A stretch of 35,511 bases of DNA from Paracoccaceae bacterium (GCA_022763485.1 JALEGX010000042.1:1-35511); one strand, 5' to 3'. Positions 8,820 to 16,741 are shown, counted from the stretch's first letter. Numbers and translations: made by a program. The notes: generated by a model from the sequence alone, not told the origin.

Positions 8820-8928
8820 TCTTCAATGCCCGGGCTGCCGGGGAAAGACGGGCAATTCTGTCCCAAGGAGAGCGTCCGACACGCATCGGATGCCAGACAA
8901 AGCAAAACGCGTAAGAAGGAACTGAACA

Positions 8929-9354
8929 ATGCGTCATGCACGTGGCTACCGCCGCCTGAACCGTACTCACGAACACCGCAAAGCCCTGTTCTCGAACATG
9001 GCTGGCTCGCTGATCGAGCACGAGCAGATCAAAACCACCCTGCCGAAGGCGAAAGAACTGCGCCCGATCATCGAAAAGATGATCACCCTGGCAAAACGTG
9101 GTGACTTGCACGCCCGTCGTCAGGCCGCAGCCAAGCTGAAAGAGGACAAGGACGTTGCAAAGCTGTTCGACGTTCTGGGTCCGCGCTACAAGGATCGTCA
9201 GGGCGGCTACGTCCGCATCCTGAAAGCTGGCTTCCGTTATGGCGACATGGCTCCGATGGCAATCATCGAGTTCGTTGACCGTGACGTCGACGCCAAAGGC
9301 GCAGCCGACAAGGCACGCGTCGCGTCCGAGCTGGAAGCAGCCGACGAAGAATAA
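8929..9354 (+). CDS. rplQ: 50S ribosomal protein L17
   Basis: A 141-residue L17. The N-terminus [24 protein letters not shown] and the [32 protein letters not shown] stretch are diagnostic. The C-terminal region has [16 protein letters not shown] and an alphaproteobacterial acidic/alanine tail. It starts 136 nt after rpoA, beyond a hairpin, with AAGGAAC upstream. It is the last gene of the ribosomal cluster and is followed by a terminator. Confidence 0.97.
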   Translation: MRHARGYRRLNRTHEHRKALFSNMAGSLIEHEQIKTTLPKAKELRPIIEKMITLAKRGDLHARRQAAAKLKEDKDVAKLFDVLGPRYKDRQGGYVRILKAGFRYGDMAPMAIIEFVDRDVDAKGAADKARVASELEAADEE

Positions 9355-9377
9355 GATCACCTCTCACCGGGTGAGAC

Positions 9378-9409
9378 AGGGCCACATCGCTACGCGGTGT
9401 GGCCTTTTT
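9378..9409 (+). terminator. Terminator after rplQ
   Basis: GGCCACATCGC pairs with GCGGTGTGGCC (one G-T wobble) around a short TAC loop, followed by TTTTT. It closes the ribosomal/rpoA transcript before the convergent DCC-family gene. Confidence 0.8.
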
Positions 9410-9436
9410 CATGTCTGCCGGTTGGGGTTGGGGAGA

Positions 9437-9823
9437 TCATCCCCCGACCAGACCCCGCGCCTTGCGCCGCTGATGGCGGTCATAGATGATGCGCGCCACG
9501 ACATTGGCGTAGCCCCAGTCCAGGATCCGAAACAGACCGCGCAGGCGGCAAAGACGGGCCACCCATTTCATCCGGGGCATCTGGGCCCAGAGTATCAGCA
9601 TGGCGTCAAATCCGATGTGCAGCTTGCCATCATGGATCACGTGCAAGAGACGTGTTGCCTCATCTTCGGTCACGCCCCAGGCCGCAAGATCGATCCGGTT
9701 GAGATCATCAAAGACGATGGGCAGATCGTTCTCCTGAGCATAGGCCTCATAAGAGCACATTTCGGCGTTACAGACTGGGCAATCAGAGTTGTAGAGGGCG
9801 CGGGTGCGCGGCGTGGTGGTCAT
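9437..9823 (-). CDS. DCC family thiol-disulfide oxidoreductase-like protein (DUF393)
   Basis: A 128-residue small protein with the family motif near the N-terminus: LYNSDCPVCNAEM, giving a CxxC at residues 15 and 18. The family takes its name from this DxxCxxC motif and is predicted to be thioredoxin-like, but few members have a proven function. Later features such as GFDAMLILWAQMP and the helix before DRHQRRKARG fit the family. The longer in-frame start at 9961 adds out-of-family residues; the ATG at 9823 is preceded by GGAG at 8 nt and is preferred. It is transcribed divergently from the Do protease, so a shared stress context is possible but unproven. Confidence 0.8.
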   Translation of the reverse strand: MTTTPRTRALYNSDCPVCNAEMCSYEAYAQENDLPIVFDDLNRIDLAAWGVTEDEATRLLHVIHDGKLHIGFDAMLILWAQMPRMKWVARLCRLRGLFRILDWGYANVVARIIYDRHQRRKARGLVGG

Positions 9824-9954
9824 GGCGGTTCTCCAGCGTGGTCCACGCTTTAAGACATAAGTCTGCTCAGTCTCAGGGCAGCAGGTCGGTTTGTCGCATC
9901 TAGCGGTCCCCATTGGAGGACGCCCGCGCATTGCGCCTTTGCCCCTTCGCTTTG

Positions 9955-9983
9955 CTTGCAATTTTACGGGGCGCTCCGCATAT
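9955..9983 (+). promoter_or_regulatory. Candidate heat-shock (sigma-32-like) promoter of the Do protease
   Basis: CTTGCAA, 14 nt, then CCGCATAT, close to the RpoH consensus (CTTGAAA and CCCCATnT, spacing 13-17). It ends 28 nt before the ATG of a protein-quality-control protease, which is functionally apt. The same bases also give a weak sigma-70 reading (TTGCAA, 17 nt, CATATC). Confidence 0.45.
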
Positions 9984-10011
9984 CTCTGGTCGAACGTTTA
10001 GGGAGTTTTCC

Positions 10012-11397
10012 ATGATCCGAGCATTCTGCGCAGCCTTGCTGTTGGCGTTGCCTTTGCCAGCCCTTTCTGAAACTCGCGTACCGCAAAACGCTGCCGAAAT
10101 CTCCCTGGGCTTTGCGCCTCTGGTCAAAGAGGCGGCCCCGGCGGTGGTCAACATCTATGCCAAGATCATCCGGCAGGAGCAGGCCCGCTCGCCCTTTATG
10201 AATGACCCGTTCTTCCAGGATTTCTTCCGGGGCTTTGCCAAGCCGCAGCCGCGTGTGCAGAACTCGCTGGGATCCGGGGTGATCCTGTCGGAGGACGGAA
10301 TCGTTGTGTCGAACTACCATGTGGTCGGCATGGCGACAGAAATTCGCGTGGTGACCACGGACCGCCGGGAATACAACGCACGCGTGGTTCTGGGAGACAA
10401 AGTCAGCGACCTTGCCATCCTGCAGCTGGAGGAGGCGGAGGCACTGCCACATCTGAACTTCCGGGATTCCGATCAGGTCGAAGTGGGGGAATTGGTTCTG
10501 GCTATCGGCAACCCCTTTGGCGTGGGCCAAACCGTGTCCAGCGGGATCGTGTCCGGTCTTGCGCGGTCCGGTGCGGCAACCGGCAATGGCCTTGGCTACT
10601 ACATCCAGACCGACGCACCGATCAATCCGGGCAATTCCGGCGGTGCGTTGATCGACGTGAATGGCGACCTCATTGGTATCAACACGCGTATCCTCAGCCG
10701 GTCGGGCGGATCCAATGGCATCGGTTTTGCGATCCCGGCAAATCTGGTTCGTGAGTTTGTCAATCAGGCACGGCGCGGCAGCGAAGAGTTCCAGCGGCCC
10801 TGGGCGGGTATGGCGGGTCAACCCGTGGATGCGGATATTGCCGCGTCGCTGGGAATGGACCAACCCGAAGGCATTCTGGTCTCCGATCTGCATCCGCTCA
10901 GCCCCTTTGCGAAGGCCGGGTTCAAGGTTGGTGACGTGATTACCCAGGTTGATGGTCAGACCGTGAACTCCCCGCCTGAAATGGTCTTTCGTATGACAGT
11001 GGCCGGACTTGGCAATACGGCCGAGATTGCGCGCCTGCGCCAAGGTGAGGCGGAAACCGTTGCCGTCAACATGACGGTTGCGCCAGATGATCCACCATCG
11101 GAACTGGTACGTTTGGGAGAGGACACGCCGCTGCCGGGGCTGGCCGTGGCGCGGATCAATCCGGCCGTGATCGCGGCAACCGGGTTGCCCCTGTCCGCCA
11201 CCGGGGTTGTCGTGGTTGAACTTGGCCCCTATGGCGCGCGGGCCGGGCTGCAACCCGGCGACGTCCTGCAAGACATCAACGGGGTTGAGATTGCCCATCC
11301 CAGCGACGTGGAAGCGGGCCTGTCTGAGGGTGGGCGCTGGCTGAACATGGAGCTGCTGCGTCAGGGCCAGACCCTGCGCCTCAGATTGCGTTTGTGA
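10012..11397 (+). CDS. Do/DegP-type periplasmic serine endoprotease
   Basis: A 461-residue HtrA-family protease/chaperone of the cell envelope. Residues 1-19 form a Sec signal peptide (hydrophobic LLLALPLPALS). The trypsin-like domain carries the full triad: His103 (SNYHVV), Asp133 (KVSDLAIL) and Ser209 (GNSGG). Two PDZ domains follow (about 265-355 and 370-455), ending at LRLRL, as in DegP/DegQ-type proteins. The ATG at 10012 has AGGGAG 6 nt upstream and gives a proper signal peptide; the extension to 9913 would bury it. It is preceded by a heat-shock-like promoter and followed after 71 nt by rarA. DegP, DegQ and MucD cannot be told apart from sequence alone. Confidence 0.93.
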   Translation: MIRAFCAALLLALPLPALSETRVPQNAAEISLGFAPLVKEAAPAVVNIYAKIIRQEQARSPFMNDPFFQDFFRGFAKPQPRVQNSLGSGVILSEDGIVVSNYHVVGMATEIRVVTTDRREYNARVVLGDKVSDLAILQLEEAEALPHLNFRDSDQVEVGELVLAIGNPFGVGQTVSSGIVSGLARSGAATGNGLGYYIQTDAPINPGNSGGALIDVNGDLIGINTRILSRSGGSNGIGFAIPANLVREFVNQARRGSEEFQRPWAGMAGQPVDADIAASLGMDQPEGILVSDLHPLSPFAKAGFKVGDVITQVDGQTVNSPPEMVFRMTVAGLGNTAEIARLRQGEAETVAVNMTVAPDDPPSELVRLGEDTPLPGLAVARINPAVIAATGLPLSATGVVVVELGPYGARAGLQPGDVLQDINGVEIAHPSDVEAGLSEGGRWLNMELLRQGQTLRLRLRL

Positions 11398-11468
11398 TCC
11401 GGTTCCGGTAGCGAAATCCCATGGGCCGATTGGCGGCTTGGTCACGCATCGTCAAGCAGAGGTGAAAC

Positions 11469-12785
11469 ATGTCTGATCTCTTCGACATCGGTCGCGGGCA
11501 GGACAATCAACCGCTGGCGGCGGCCCTGCGGCCCAAGTCGCTGGACGAGGTGATCGGGCAGGATGCGCTGACGGCCGAAGGGTCCGTTCTGCGCCGCCGG
11601 ATCGCCGCCAACCAGCTGGGCAGTATCGTGCTTTACGGCCCTCCGGGTATCGGCAAGACCTCCATCGCGCGGGCCGTGGGCGAAATGCTGAACAAGGAGT
11701 TCCGGCAGCTCCACGCCACGCGCGCGGGGGTCAAGGACATCCGGCAGCTGGCCGATGAAGCACGGATCCGGCCGGTGCTGATCTTTGTGGATGAGGTGCA
11801 CCGCTTTTCCGCCACGCAAGCCGACGATCTGCTGGCCATCTGCGAGGAAGGGACTGCGGATTTCATCGGCGCCACCACCCAGAACCCCTATACCGCCCTG
11901 CCCAAGGCTCTGGTCTCTCGCTCGACCATCCTTAAGCTGGAACCGATTTCCATCGAGGACATGGAAAAGGTTCTGGACCGGGGCTTGGCGCGGCTTGGCG
12001 CGAGCGGCGTCAAGGTGCTGTTGACCGCGCAACAGAAACGGATCATCGCCGGGCGCTCCGGCGGAGACGCGCGCCGCGCTTTGACAACACTGGAAAGCCT
12101 GGCGCTTGGCCACGCAACCGGGGATACAATCCAGATCACCGATGCGATGCTGGACGAAGTGTATCGCGCTGCGCCGGTGAACCATGATCGGTCGGGCGAT
12201 CAGCACTATGACATCATCTCGGCCTTCATCAAATCGATGCGGGGCGGCGATCCAGAGGCGGTGCTCTATTGGCTGGCGCGCCTCATTCACGGCGGCGAAG
12301 ACCCCCGGTTCATCGCGCGCCGGATCATGATTCAGGCGTCCGAGGACGTGGGTCTGGCCGACAACACCGCACTTCAGACCGCCGTGGCCGCTGCGCAGGC
12401 GGTTGAGATGATCGGCTACCCGGAGGCGCGGATCATTCTGGCCCATGCCGCGTTGCATGTGGCGCGCGCGCCAAAATCCGGCTCGGCCAACCACGGGATC
12501 GCTGCCGCGTTGACCGCGGTTGCAAATGAACCGCCTCTGCCGGTGCCGCTGCACCTGCGGGATGCGCATTATCAGGGGGCCGAGCAGTTGGGTCATGGCG
12601 GCTATCGCAGCCCACACAAGGATCCCCGCGGCTGGGTTGATCAGGTCTATGCCCCGCAGATGCAGCCGGGCCGTTTTTACCAGAGCGAAGCGCGTGAGGC
12701 GCCGACCTTTGAAAAGCGGGCTGATGAGTATTGGGAGCGGATCACCGGCAAACCGGTGCCCCGGCGGTTCGGCCGCCGAGATTGA
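11469..12785 (+). CDS. rarA: Replication-associated recombination protein A (RarA/MgsA AAA+ ATPase)
   Basis: A 438-residue clamp-loader-related AAA+ ATPase acting at stalled or damaged replication forks (WRNIP1/Mgs1 family). The Walker A motif GPPGIGKT is at 57-64 and Walker B LIFVDE at 104-109, followed by VHRFSATQADDLL, a RarA hallmark. Sensor 1 lies in FIGATTQNP and sensor 2 in GRSGGDARRALTTLE. The C-terminal tetramerisation region has AFIKSMRGGDPEAVLYWLARLIHGGEDPRF. The length is typical. It starts 71 nt after the Do protease on the same strand; co-transcription is possible. Confidence 0.95.
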   Translation: MSDLFDIGRGQDNQPLAAALRPKSLDEVIGQDALTAEGSVLRRRIAANQLGSIVLYGPPGIGKTSIARAVGEMLNKEFRQLHATRAGVKDIRQLADEARIRPVLIFVDEVHRFSATQADDLLAICEEGTADFIGATTQNPYTALPKALVSRSTILKLEPISIEDMEKVLDRGLARLGASGVKVLLTAQQKRIIAGRSGGDARRALTTLESLALGHATGDTIQITDAMLDEVYRAAPVNHDRSGDQHYDIISAFIKSMRGGDPEAVLYWLARLIHGGEDPRFIARRIMIQASEDVGLADNTALQTAVAAAQAVEMIGYPEARIILAHAALHVARAPKSGSANHGIAAALTAVANEPPLPVPLHLRDAHYQGAEQLGHGGYRSPHKDPRGWVDQVYAPQMQPGRFYQSEAREAPTFEKRADEYWERITGKPVPRRFGRRD

Positions 12786-12868
12786 CAGGATGATGCCTTC
12801 GCAGGCGCAGAAAAACGTGGGAATCTAACCTGTTGACGTGAGGTTCTATTGCTCTGGCCGTGGCGTTC

Positions 12869-12879
12869 TGCGTGACGCA
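12869..12879. promoter_or_regulatory. Short perfect palindrome upstream of the crotonase gene
   Basis: TGCGTGACGCA, an 11-nt palindrome with a central G, lies 46 nt before the ATG at 12926, in a 140-nt gap. It could be half of a repressor operator; no regulator gene lies nearby. Confidence 0.25.
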
Positions 12880-12925
12880 AAGGAAGGAAGCGCTTTCTCT
12901 TGTAGAACGACAAGGGAGGACGACC

Positions 12926-13732
12926 ATGGCAGTTGAAATTTCCAAGACCGACGACGTTTGGACGATCATTCACAACCGGCCCGAAGCCCGAAATGCGGTA
13001 GACACTGAGGCAGCACATGCCCTGGTCGAAGCCTTCGAGAAGTTTGAAGAAAGCGAAGCCAAGGTTGCGGTGTTCTGTGGGGCAGGGGATCATTTCTGCG
13101 CCGGTTGGGACCTGAAACTGGCGGCGTCCCTGGCGGATCCCTACAAGCTTGAGGATTATTTCACCGATCTGGGATTCCCGGTTGGATCCGCGCCGGTTGG
13201 ACCGGGGGCATTGGGGCCGTCGCGGATGGAGCTGTCAAAGCCGGTGATTGCGGCAATTGAAGGCGCGGCGGTTGCCGGTGGGATGGAGCTGGCCCTTTGG
13301 GCGGACATTCGGATCATGGCGGAAACCGCTTATCAGGGGGTGTATTGCCGTCGCTGGGGGATCACCCTGATGGATGGCGGATCGGTGCGGCTGCCGCGTC
13401 TGGTCGGACAGGGCAAGGCGCTGGAGATTGCCATGACCGGCCGCAAGGTCACGGCCGAGGAGTGCTATCGCATCGGCCTGGCAGAGAAGATTGTGCCACA
13501 TGGCAGCGCACGGGCCGAGGCCGAAAAAATGGCACAGGAAATCGCCCGCTTCCCGCAACAGGCCGTCCGCGCAGATCGCCGCTCGATCATCGAAACGCGT
13601 GGCATGCCGCTGCGCGAGGCATTGAAAGTGGAGTGGGCCAACGGGCTGGAAGCCATCCGGCTGGAGGGGACGGCAGGTGCGGGGCGGTTCCGGGACGGCG
13701 CCGGGCGCCACGGGGATTTCGAGGATATTTGA
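12926..13732 (+). CDS. Crotonase/enoyl-CoA hydratase family protein
   Basis: A 268-residue crotonase-fold protein. The oxyanion-hole regions are visible: GAGDHFCAGWDL (53-64) and GAAVAGGMELAL (113-124). The first catalytic glutamate of enoyl-CoA hydratases is kept (Glu121). The position of the second (rat Glu164) aligns with Cys141 in VYCRRWG, a replacement I associate with a recognisable subgroup having the RRWGxxLxDGG pattern. Hydratase activity is therefore uncertain; another crotonase reaction is possible. AGGGAGGA precedes the ATG at 12926, so the longer start at 12860 is not used. It heads a run with crcB, rluC, a HAD phosphatase and an ATP12 chaperone. Confidence 0.88.
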   Translation: MAVEISKTDDVWTIIHNRPEARNAVDTEAAHALVEAFEKFEESEAKVAVFCGAGDHFCAGWDLKLAASLADPYKLEDYFTDLGFPVGSAPVGPGALGPSRMELSKPVIAAIEGAAVAGGMELALWADIRIMAETAYQGVYCRRWGITLMDGGSVRLPRLVGQGKALEIAMTGRKVTAEECYRIGLAEKIVPHGSARAEAEKMAQEIARFPQQAVRADRRSIIETRGMPLREALKVEWANGLEAIRLEGTAGAGRFRDGAGRHGDFEDI

Positions 13733-13762
13733 CGATGCCTCAAACCCCTTGAAAACTTGACA

Positions 13763-13791
13763 TCCCGGTCGCCGCACGCGACAGACCGGGA
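13763..13791 (+). other. Hairpin abutting the crcB start codon
   Basis: TCCCGGTC and GACCGGGA form a perfect 8-bp stem whose right arm ends one base before the crcB ATG. An overlapping alternative stem (GTCGC with GCGAC, 13768-13772 and 13778-13782) also exists. It could hide the translation start. It does not match the fluoride riboswitch consensus. Confidence 0.4.
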
Positions 13792-14172
13792 ATGGTTTCT
13801 ACGGTATCACTGGTCGCCCTCGGGGGCGCAATCGGGGCGGTTCTCCGATATCTGGCGGGCTTGGGCATCTTACGCGTGCTGGGGCATACGGAGTTCCCGC
13901 TGGCGATCCTGACGGTCAATGTGATCGGGTCGTTCCTGATGGGCGCTTTTGTTGTTGTGGCCGCGCAGAAGGGCCTGACCCATCTCAGCCCGCTTGTCAT
14001 GACCGGGATGTTGGGCGGGTTTACCACCTTCTCGGCCTTTTCGCTTGAAACCGTCACGCTTCTGGAAAGAGGCGAGACCAGCTGGGCGCTGGTCTATGTT
14101 GTTTTGTCCGTTGGGCTGTCCGTTGGAGGGCTGTTCCTGGGTGTGCTGATGGCAAGAGGGGTTTTCGCATGA
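13792..14172 (+). CDS. crcB: Fluoride channel/exporter CrcB (Fluc)
   Basis: A 126-residue protein with four transmembrane segments, forming a dual-topology dimeric fluoride channel in the inner membrane. Family marks are ALGGAIGAVLRYL at the N-terminus, the conserved asparagine in TVNVIGSF (Asn43), and GGFTTFSAFSLE (75-86), which supplies the phenylalanine box and Thr/Ser ion site. The start at 13792 fits the family, but no clear Shine-Dalgarno is seen; an inverted repeat sits right before the ATG, so translation may depend on coupling to the crotonase gene 59 nt upstream. Its stop overlaps rluC by 4 nt. Confidence 0.93.
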   Translation: MVSTVSLVALGGAIGAVLRYLAGLGILRVLGHTEFPLAILTVNVIGSFLMGAFVVVAAQKGLTHLSPLVMTGMLGGFTTFSAFSLETVTLLERGETSWALVYVVLSVGLSVGGLFLGVLMARGVFA

Positions 14173-15212
14173 GCGGCGTTCAAAAAATTACGGTCGGCAC
14201 TGAGGATACGGATCAACGCATTGATCGCTGGCTCAGAAGGCTGTTCCCGCATGTCAGCCAGGGCCGAATCGAAAAGATGTGCCGCAAGGGTGAGCTGCGG
14301 GTCGATGGTGCCCGGGCCAAAGCTTCGACACGGCTGGAGGCCGGACAGGTCGTGCGCGTTCCGCCCCTGCCGGAGGCGGATCACAAGCCTGCACCACGGG
14401 AATACCGGATCTCGGACGCGGACGCCAAGATGATCCGCGATTGCGTGATCTATCGCGACGATGATGTGATCGTGTTGAACAAGCCTGCGGGGCTGGCGGT
14501 GCAGGGCGGCAGCGGAACCACGAAACATGTGGATGGCCTGTCCGACGCGCTGCGGTTCGGGTTGGAGGAAAAGCCCCGTCTGGTGCACCGTCTGGACAAG
14601 GATACCTCCGGGGTTCTGGTCCTGGCGCGCAACCGGCCTGCGGCACAGGGGCTGACGGCGGCTTTCCGGCATCGCAATACGCGCAAGATTTACTGGGCCT
14701 TGGTTGCCGGTGTGCCGACGCCCTACCTGGGTGAGATCAAGACCGGCCTGGTCAAGGCGGCGGGTCACGGCAAGGGTGGGGAAGGCGAAAAGATGATCGC
14801 CATCCATTCACGTGAAATCGATGAAACCCCCGGCGCCAAGCGGGCGCACACGCTTTATGCCACGCTCTATCGCGTGGCGTCGCGGGCGGCCTGGGTCGCG
14901 ATGGAGCCGGTCACCGGCCGTACCCACCAGTTGCGGGCACATATGGCCGCTATTGGCCATCCTATTGCAGGGGATGGGAAATATGGCGGGTCCGGGCAAG
15001 AGAATCTGGGCGACGGATGGGGCGCGCAACTTGGCGGAATCATCAGCAAGAAGCTGCATTTGCATGCACGCCGCATGGTGTTTGAGCATCCGGTCACGAA
15101 AAAGCCGATCTCGGTGGTGGCGCCTTTGCCTGAGCACATGAAGGAAAGCTGGGACACGCTGGGCTGGACCGAAGATCTGGCTGCTGATGATCCGTTTGAG
15201 GAACTGCAATGA
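14169..15212 (+). CDS. rluC: 23S rRNA pseudouridine synthase, RluC type
   Basis: A 347-residue RluA-family synthase that isomerises uridines in 23S rRNA (RluC modifies 955, 2504 and 2580 in E. coli). An N-terminal S4-like RNA-binding domain covers about 15-65 (IDRWLRRLFPHVSQGRIEKM). The catalytic motif HRLDKDTSG is at 140-148 with Asp143 as the nucleophile. VVLNKP-type motif IVLNKPAGLAVQGG (101-114) and the C-terminal GRTHQLRAHMAAIGHPIAGD are also present. Its ATG overlaps the crcB stop (ATGA) and its own stop overlaps the next start. RluC is preferred over RluD by the S4 domain and length, but the target sites are inferred. Confidence 0.9.
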   Translation: MSGVQKITVGTEDTDQRIDRWLRRLFPHVSQGRIEKMCRKGELRVDGARAKASTRLEAGQVVRVPPLPEADHKPAPREYRISDADAKMIRDCVIYRDDDVIVLNKPAGLAVQGGSGTTKHVDGLSDALRFGLEEKPRLVHRLDKDTSGVLVLARNRPAAQGLTAAFRHRNTRKIYWALVAGVPTPYLGEIKTGLVKAAGHGKGGEGEKMIAIHSREIDETPGAKRAHTLYATLYRVASRAAWVAMEPVTGRTHQLRAHMAAIGHPIAGDGKYGGSGQENLGDGWGAQLGGIISKKLHLHARRMVFEHPVTKKPISVVAPLPEHMKESWDTLGWTEDLAADDPFEELQ

Positions 15213-15883
15213 CCACGCCGCTGAGGCTGGTGCTGTTCGATGTGGACGGCACGCTTGTGGACAGTCAGGGCGCCATCGTTGGTGCGATGAACGAGGCGTT
15301 CCGCATGGTGGATCTGCCGGCGCCGGACCGTCCGGATGTCCTGTCCATTGTTGGCCTGTCCCTGCCCAAGGCCATGGCGGTTTTGGCCCCCCTAGAGAGC
15401 CAGGGAAAACAGGCGGAACTGGTGGAGGCCTACAAGGAGGCCTATCACGCGGCGCGCCAGTTGGCAGGCGCGGGGCATTCGCCGCTGTATCCCGGCGCAC
15501 GGGAGATGCTGGAGCACCTGCACGCGCAACCCGAAACCCTGCTGGGCGTTGTAACGGGCAAGTCACGCCGGGGCATGGATGCGCTGATCGAGGCGCACGG
15601 TCTGCACTTCTTTCTGACCGTTCAGGTTGCCGACAATCACCCGTCCAAACCGCACCCGTCGATGGTGCTGACGGCGATGTCGGAAACCGGTGTCGCGCCG
15701 GAGAATACCGTGGTGATCGGCGACACGCGGTTTGACATGGACATGGCGCGGGCCGCCGGGGTCAACAGCGTCGGTGTCAGCTGGGGATACCATTCCCGTG
15801 ACAGCTTGAATGCTGACTATCATATTGATATTTTTGAAGAACTGCCGGGTGTGCTGAACCGGATCTGGAAGGTGGAATCATGA
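15209..15883 (+). CDS. HAD-superfamily hydrolase, phosphoglycolate phosphatase-like
   Basis: A 224-residue HAD phosphatase. Motif I is FDVDGTLVDS, with Asp11 as nucleophile and Asp13 as acid/base. Motif II is in VVTGKSRRG, motif III includes the lysine of HPSKPHPSM, and motif IV is IGDTRFDMDMA. An alpha-helical cap follows motif I (type C1), as in the Gph/PGPase group. The substrate cannot be fixed from sequence; many such genes next to rluC are annotated only as HAD-IA hydrolases. It is coupled by 4-nt overlaps to rluC upstream and the ATP12 gene downstream. Confidence 0.9.
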   Translation: MTTPLRLVLFDVDGTLVDSQGAIVGAMNEAFRMVDLPAPDRPDVLSIVGLSLPKAMAVLAPLESQGKQAELVEAYKEAYHAARQLAGAGHSPLYPGAREMLEHLHAQPETLLGVVTGKSRRGMDALIEAHGLHFFLTVQVADNHPSKPHPSMVLTAMSETGVAPENTVVIGDTRFDMDMARAAGVNSVGVSWGYHSRDSLNADYHIDIFEELPGVLNRIWKVES

Positions 15884-16584
15884 GCGAGTGGAAACCGAAA
15901 CGCTTCTGGAAACAGGCCGAAGCAATCGAGGTCGAAGGCGGGTTCGCGGTTGCCCTGGATGGACGGAAAGTGAAAACCCCGGCCAAGGCAGACTTGGTGG
16001 TTCCGACCAAGGGCATGGCCCAGGCCATCGCGGCCGAATGGGACGCCCAGGAAGAAGTTGTTGATCCGCACACCATGCCGTTCACGCGGTCTGCCAACGC
16101 GGCCATCGACAAGGTCGCGCATCAGAAAGCGGAAGTCGCGGACATGCTGGCCGCCTATGGCGACTCGGATTTGCTGTGCTATCGCGCCGATACCCCGGAA
16201 GAGCTGGTCGCCCGTCAGGCCGCAACCTGGGACCCGTTTCTGGCCCGGGCCGAGACTGATCTGGGCGCTCGGCTTGAGCCCCGGACCGGCGTGATTCACG
16301 CACCGCAGGACCAGGGGTCTATTGATCGGTTGACACAACAGGTCCACGCGCTCAGCCCGTTTCAGCTGGCGGCCTTTCACGATCTGGTCAGCATGTCAGG
16401 TTCTTTGATCCTGGGTTTTGCCTGCGCGCAGGGTTGGGAAAGCGCCGACAGGATATGGGACGTTTCGCGACTCGATGAACGCTGGCAGGAAGAGCAATGG
16501 GGCCCCGATGAGGAGGCGCAGCAGGTCGAAGAGATCAAGCGCACCGCCTTTTTGCACGCTAAGGTGTTCTTCGATTTATCCTGA
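15880..16584 (+). CDS. ATP12-family F1-ATPase assembly chaperone
   Basis: A 234-residue protein of the ATP12 family, chaperones that bind the F1 alpha subunit during ATP synthase assembly in mitochondria and alphaproteobacteria. Diagnostic features include the opening KRFWKQAEAIEVEGGFAVALDGRKVKTP, the AIAAEWDAQ helix, MPFTRSANAAID, and the helical C-terminal part with LSPFQLAAFHDLVSMSGSLILG. The length fits bacterial members. The start overlaps the HAD gene stop by 4 nt. It ends the run that began with the crotonase gene; no clear terminator follows. Confidence 0.92.
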   Translation: MSEWKPKRFWKQAEAIEVEGGFAVALDGRKVKTPAKADLVVPTKGMAQAIAAEWDAQEEVVDPHTMPFTRSANAAIDKVAHQKAEVADMLAAYGDSDLLCYRADTPEELVARQAATWDPFLARAETDLGARLEPRTGVIHAPQDQGSIDRLTQQVHALSPFQLAAFHDLVSMSGSLILGFACAQGWESADRIWDVSRLDERWQEEQWGPDEEAQQVEEIKRTAFLHAKVFFDLS

Positions 16585-16719
16585 CACCACAAGGGGTAGC
16601 GGCTGGTTGGTTATTGGATACAAAAATCTGCTTGCCCTTGCGTCAGCTATCTCTGCTTTGATCTAAAATCCTGATGGCGCTCTTGACGTTTGTTGATGAT
16701 TGCGCCCATGCTTGAGCGC

Positions 16720-16741
16720 GCAGAGGGGAAAAACCCTCTGC
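16720..16741 (+). other. Leader hairpin upstream of aapJ
   Basis: GCAGAGGG and CCCTCTGC form a perfect 8-bp stem around GAAAAA, 73 nt before the aapJ ATG. No T-run follows. It probably lies in the 5' untranslated region and could stabilise the transcript. A TTGACG at 16683 with a weak CATGCT 18 nt further on is the best promoter I can see nearby, but it is not convincing. Confidence 0.45.

Noticed and set aside
9964-11445. 493-codon minus-strand frame opposite the Do protease
   Set aside because: Antisense shadow; the plus-strand protein has signal peptide, catalytic triad and PDZ domains.
13733-13791. Fluoride riboswitch (crcB motif) upstream of crcB
   Set aside because: The conserved elements of the motif are absent; only a simple inverted repeat is present.
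16701-16722. NtrC-type site (TGCGC...GCGCA) upstream of aapJ
   Set aside because: The half-site spacing is 12 nt and the arms differ from the TGCAC/GTGCA consensus; no sigma-54 promoter is visible nearby.
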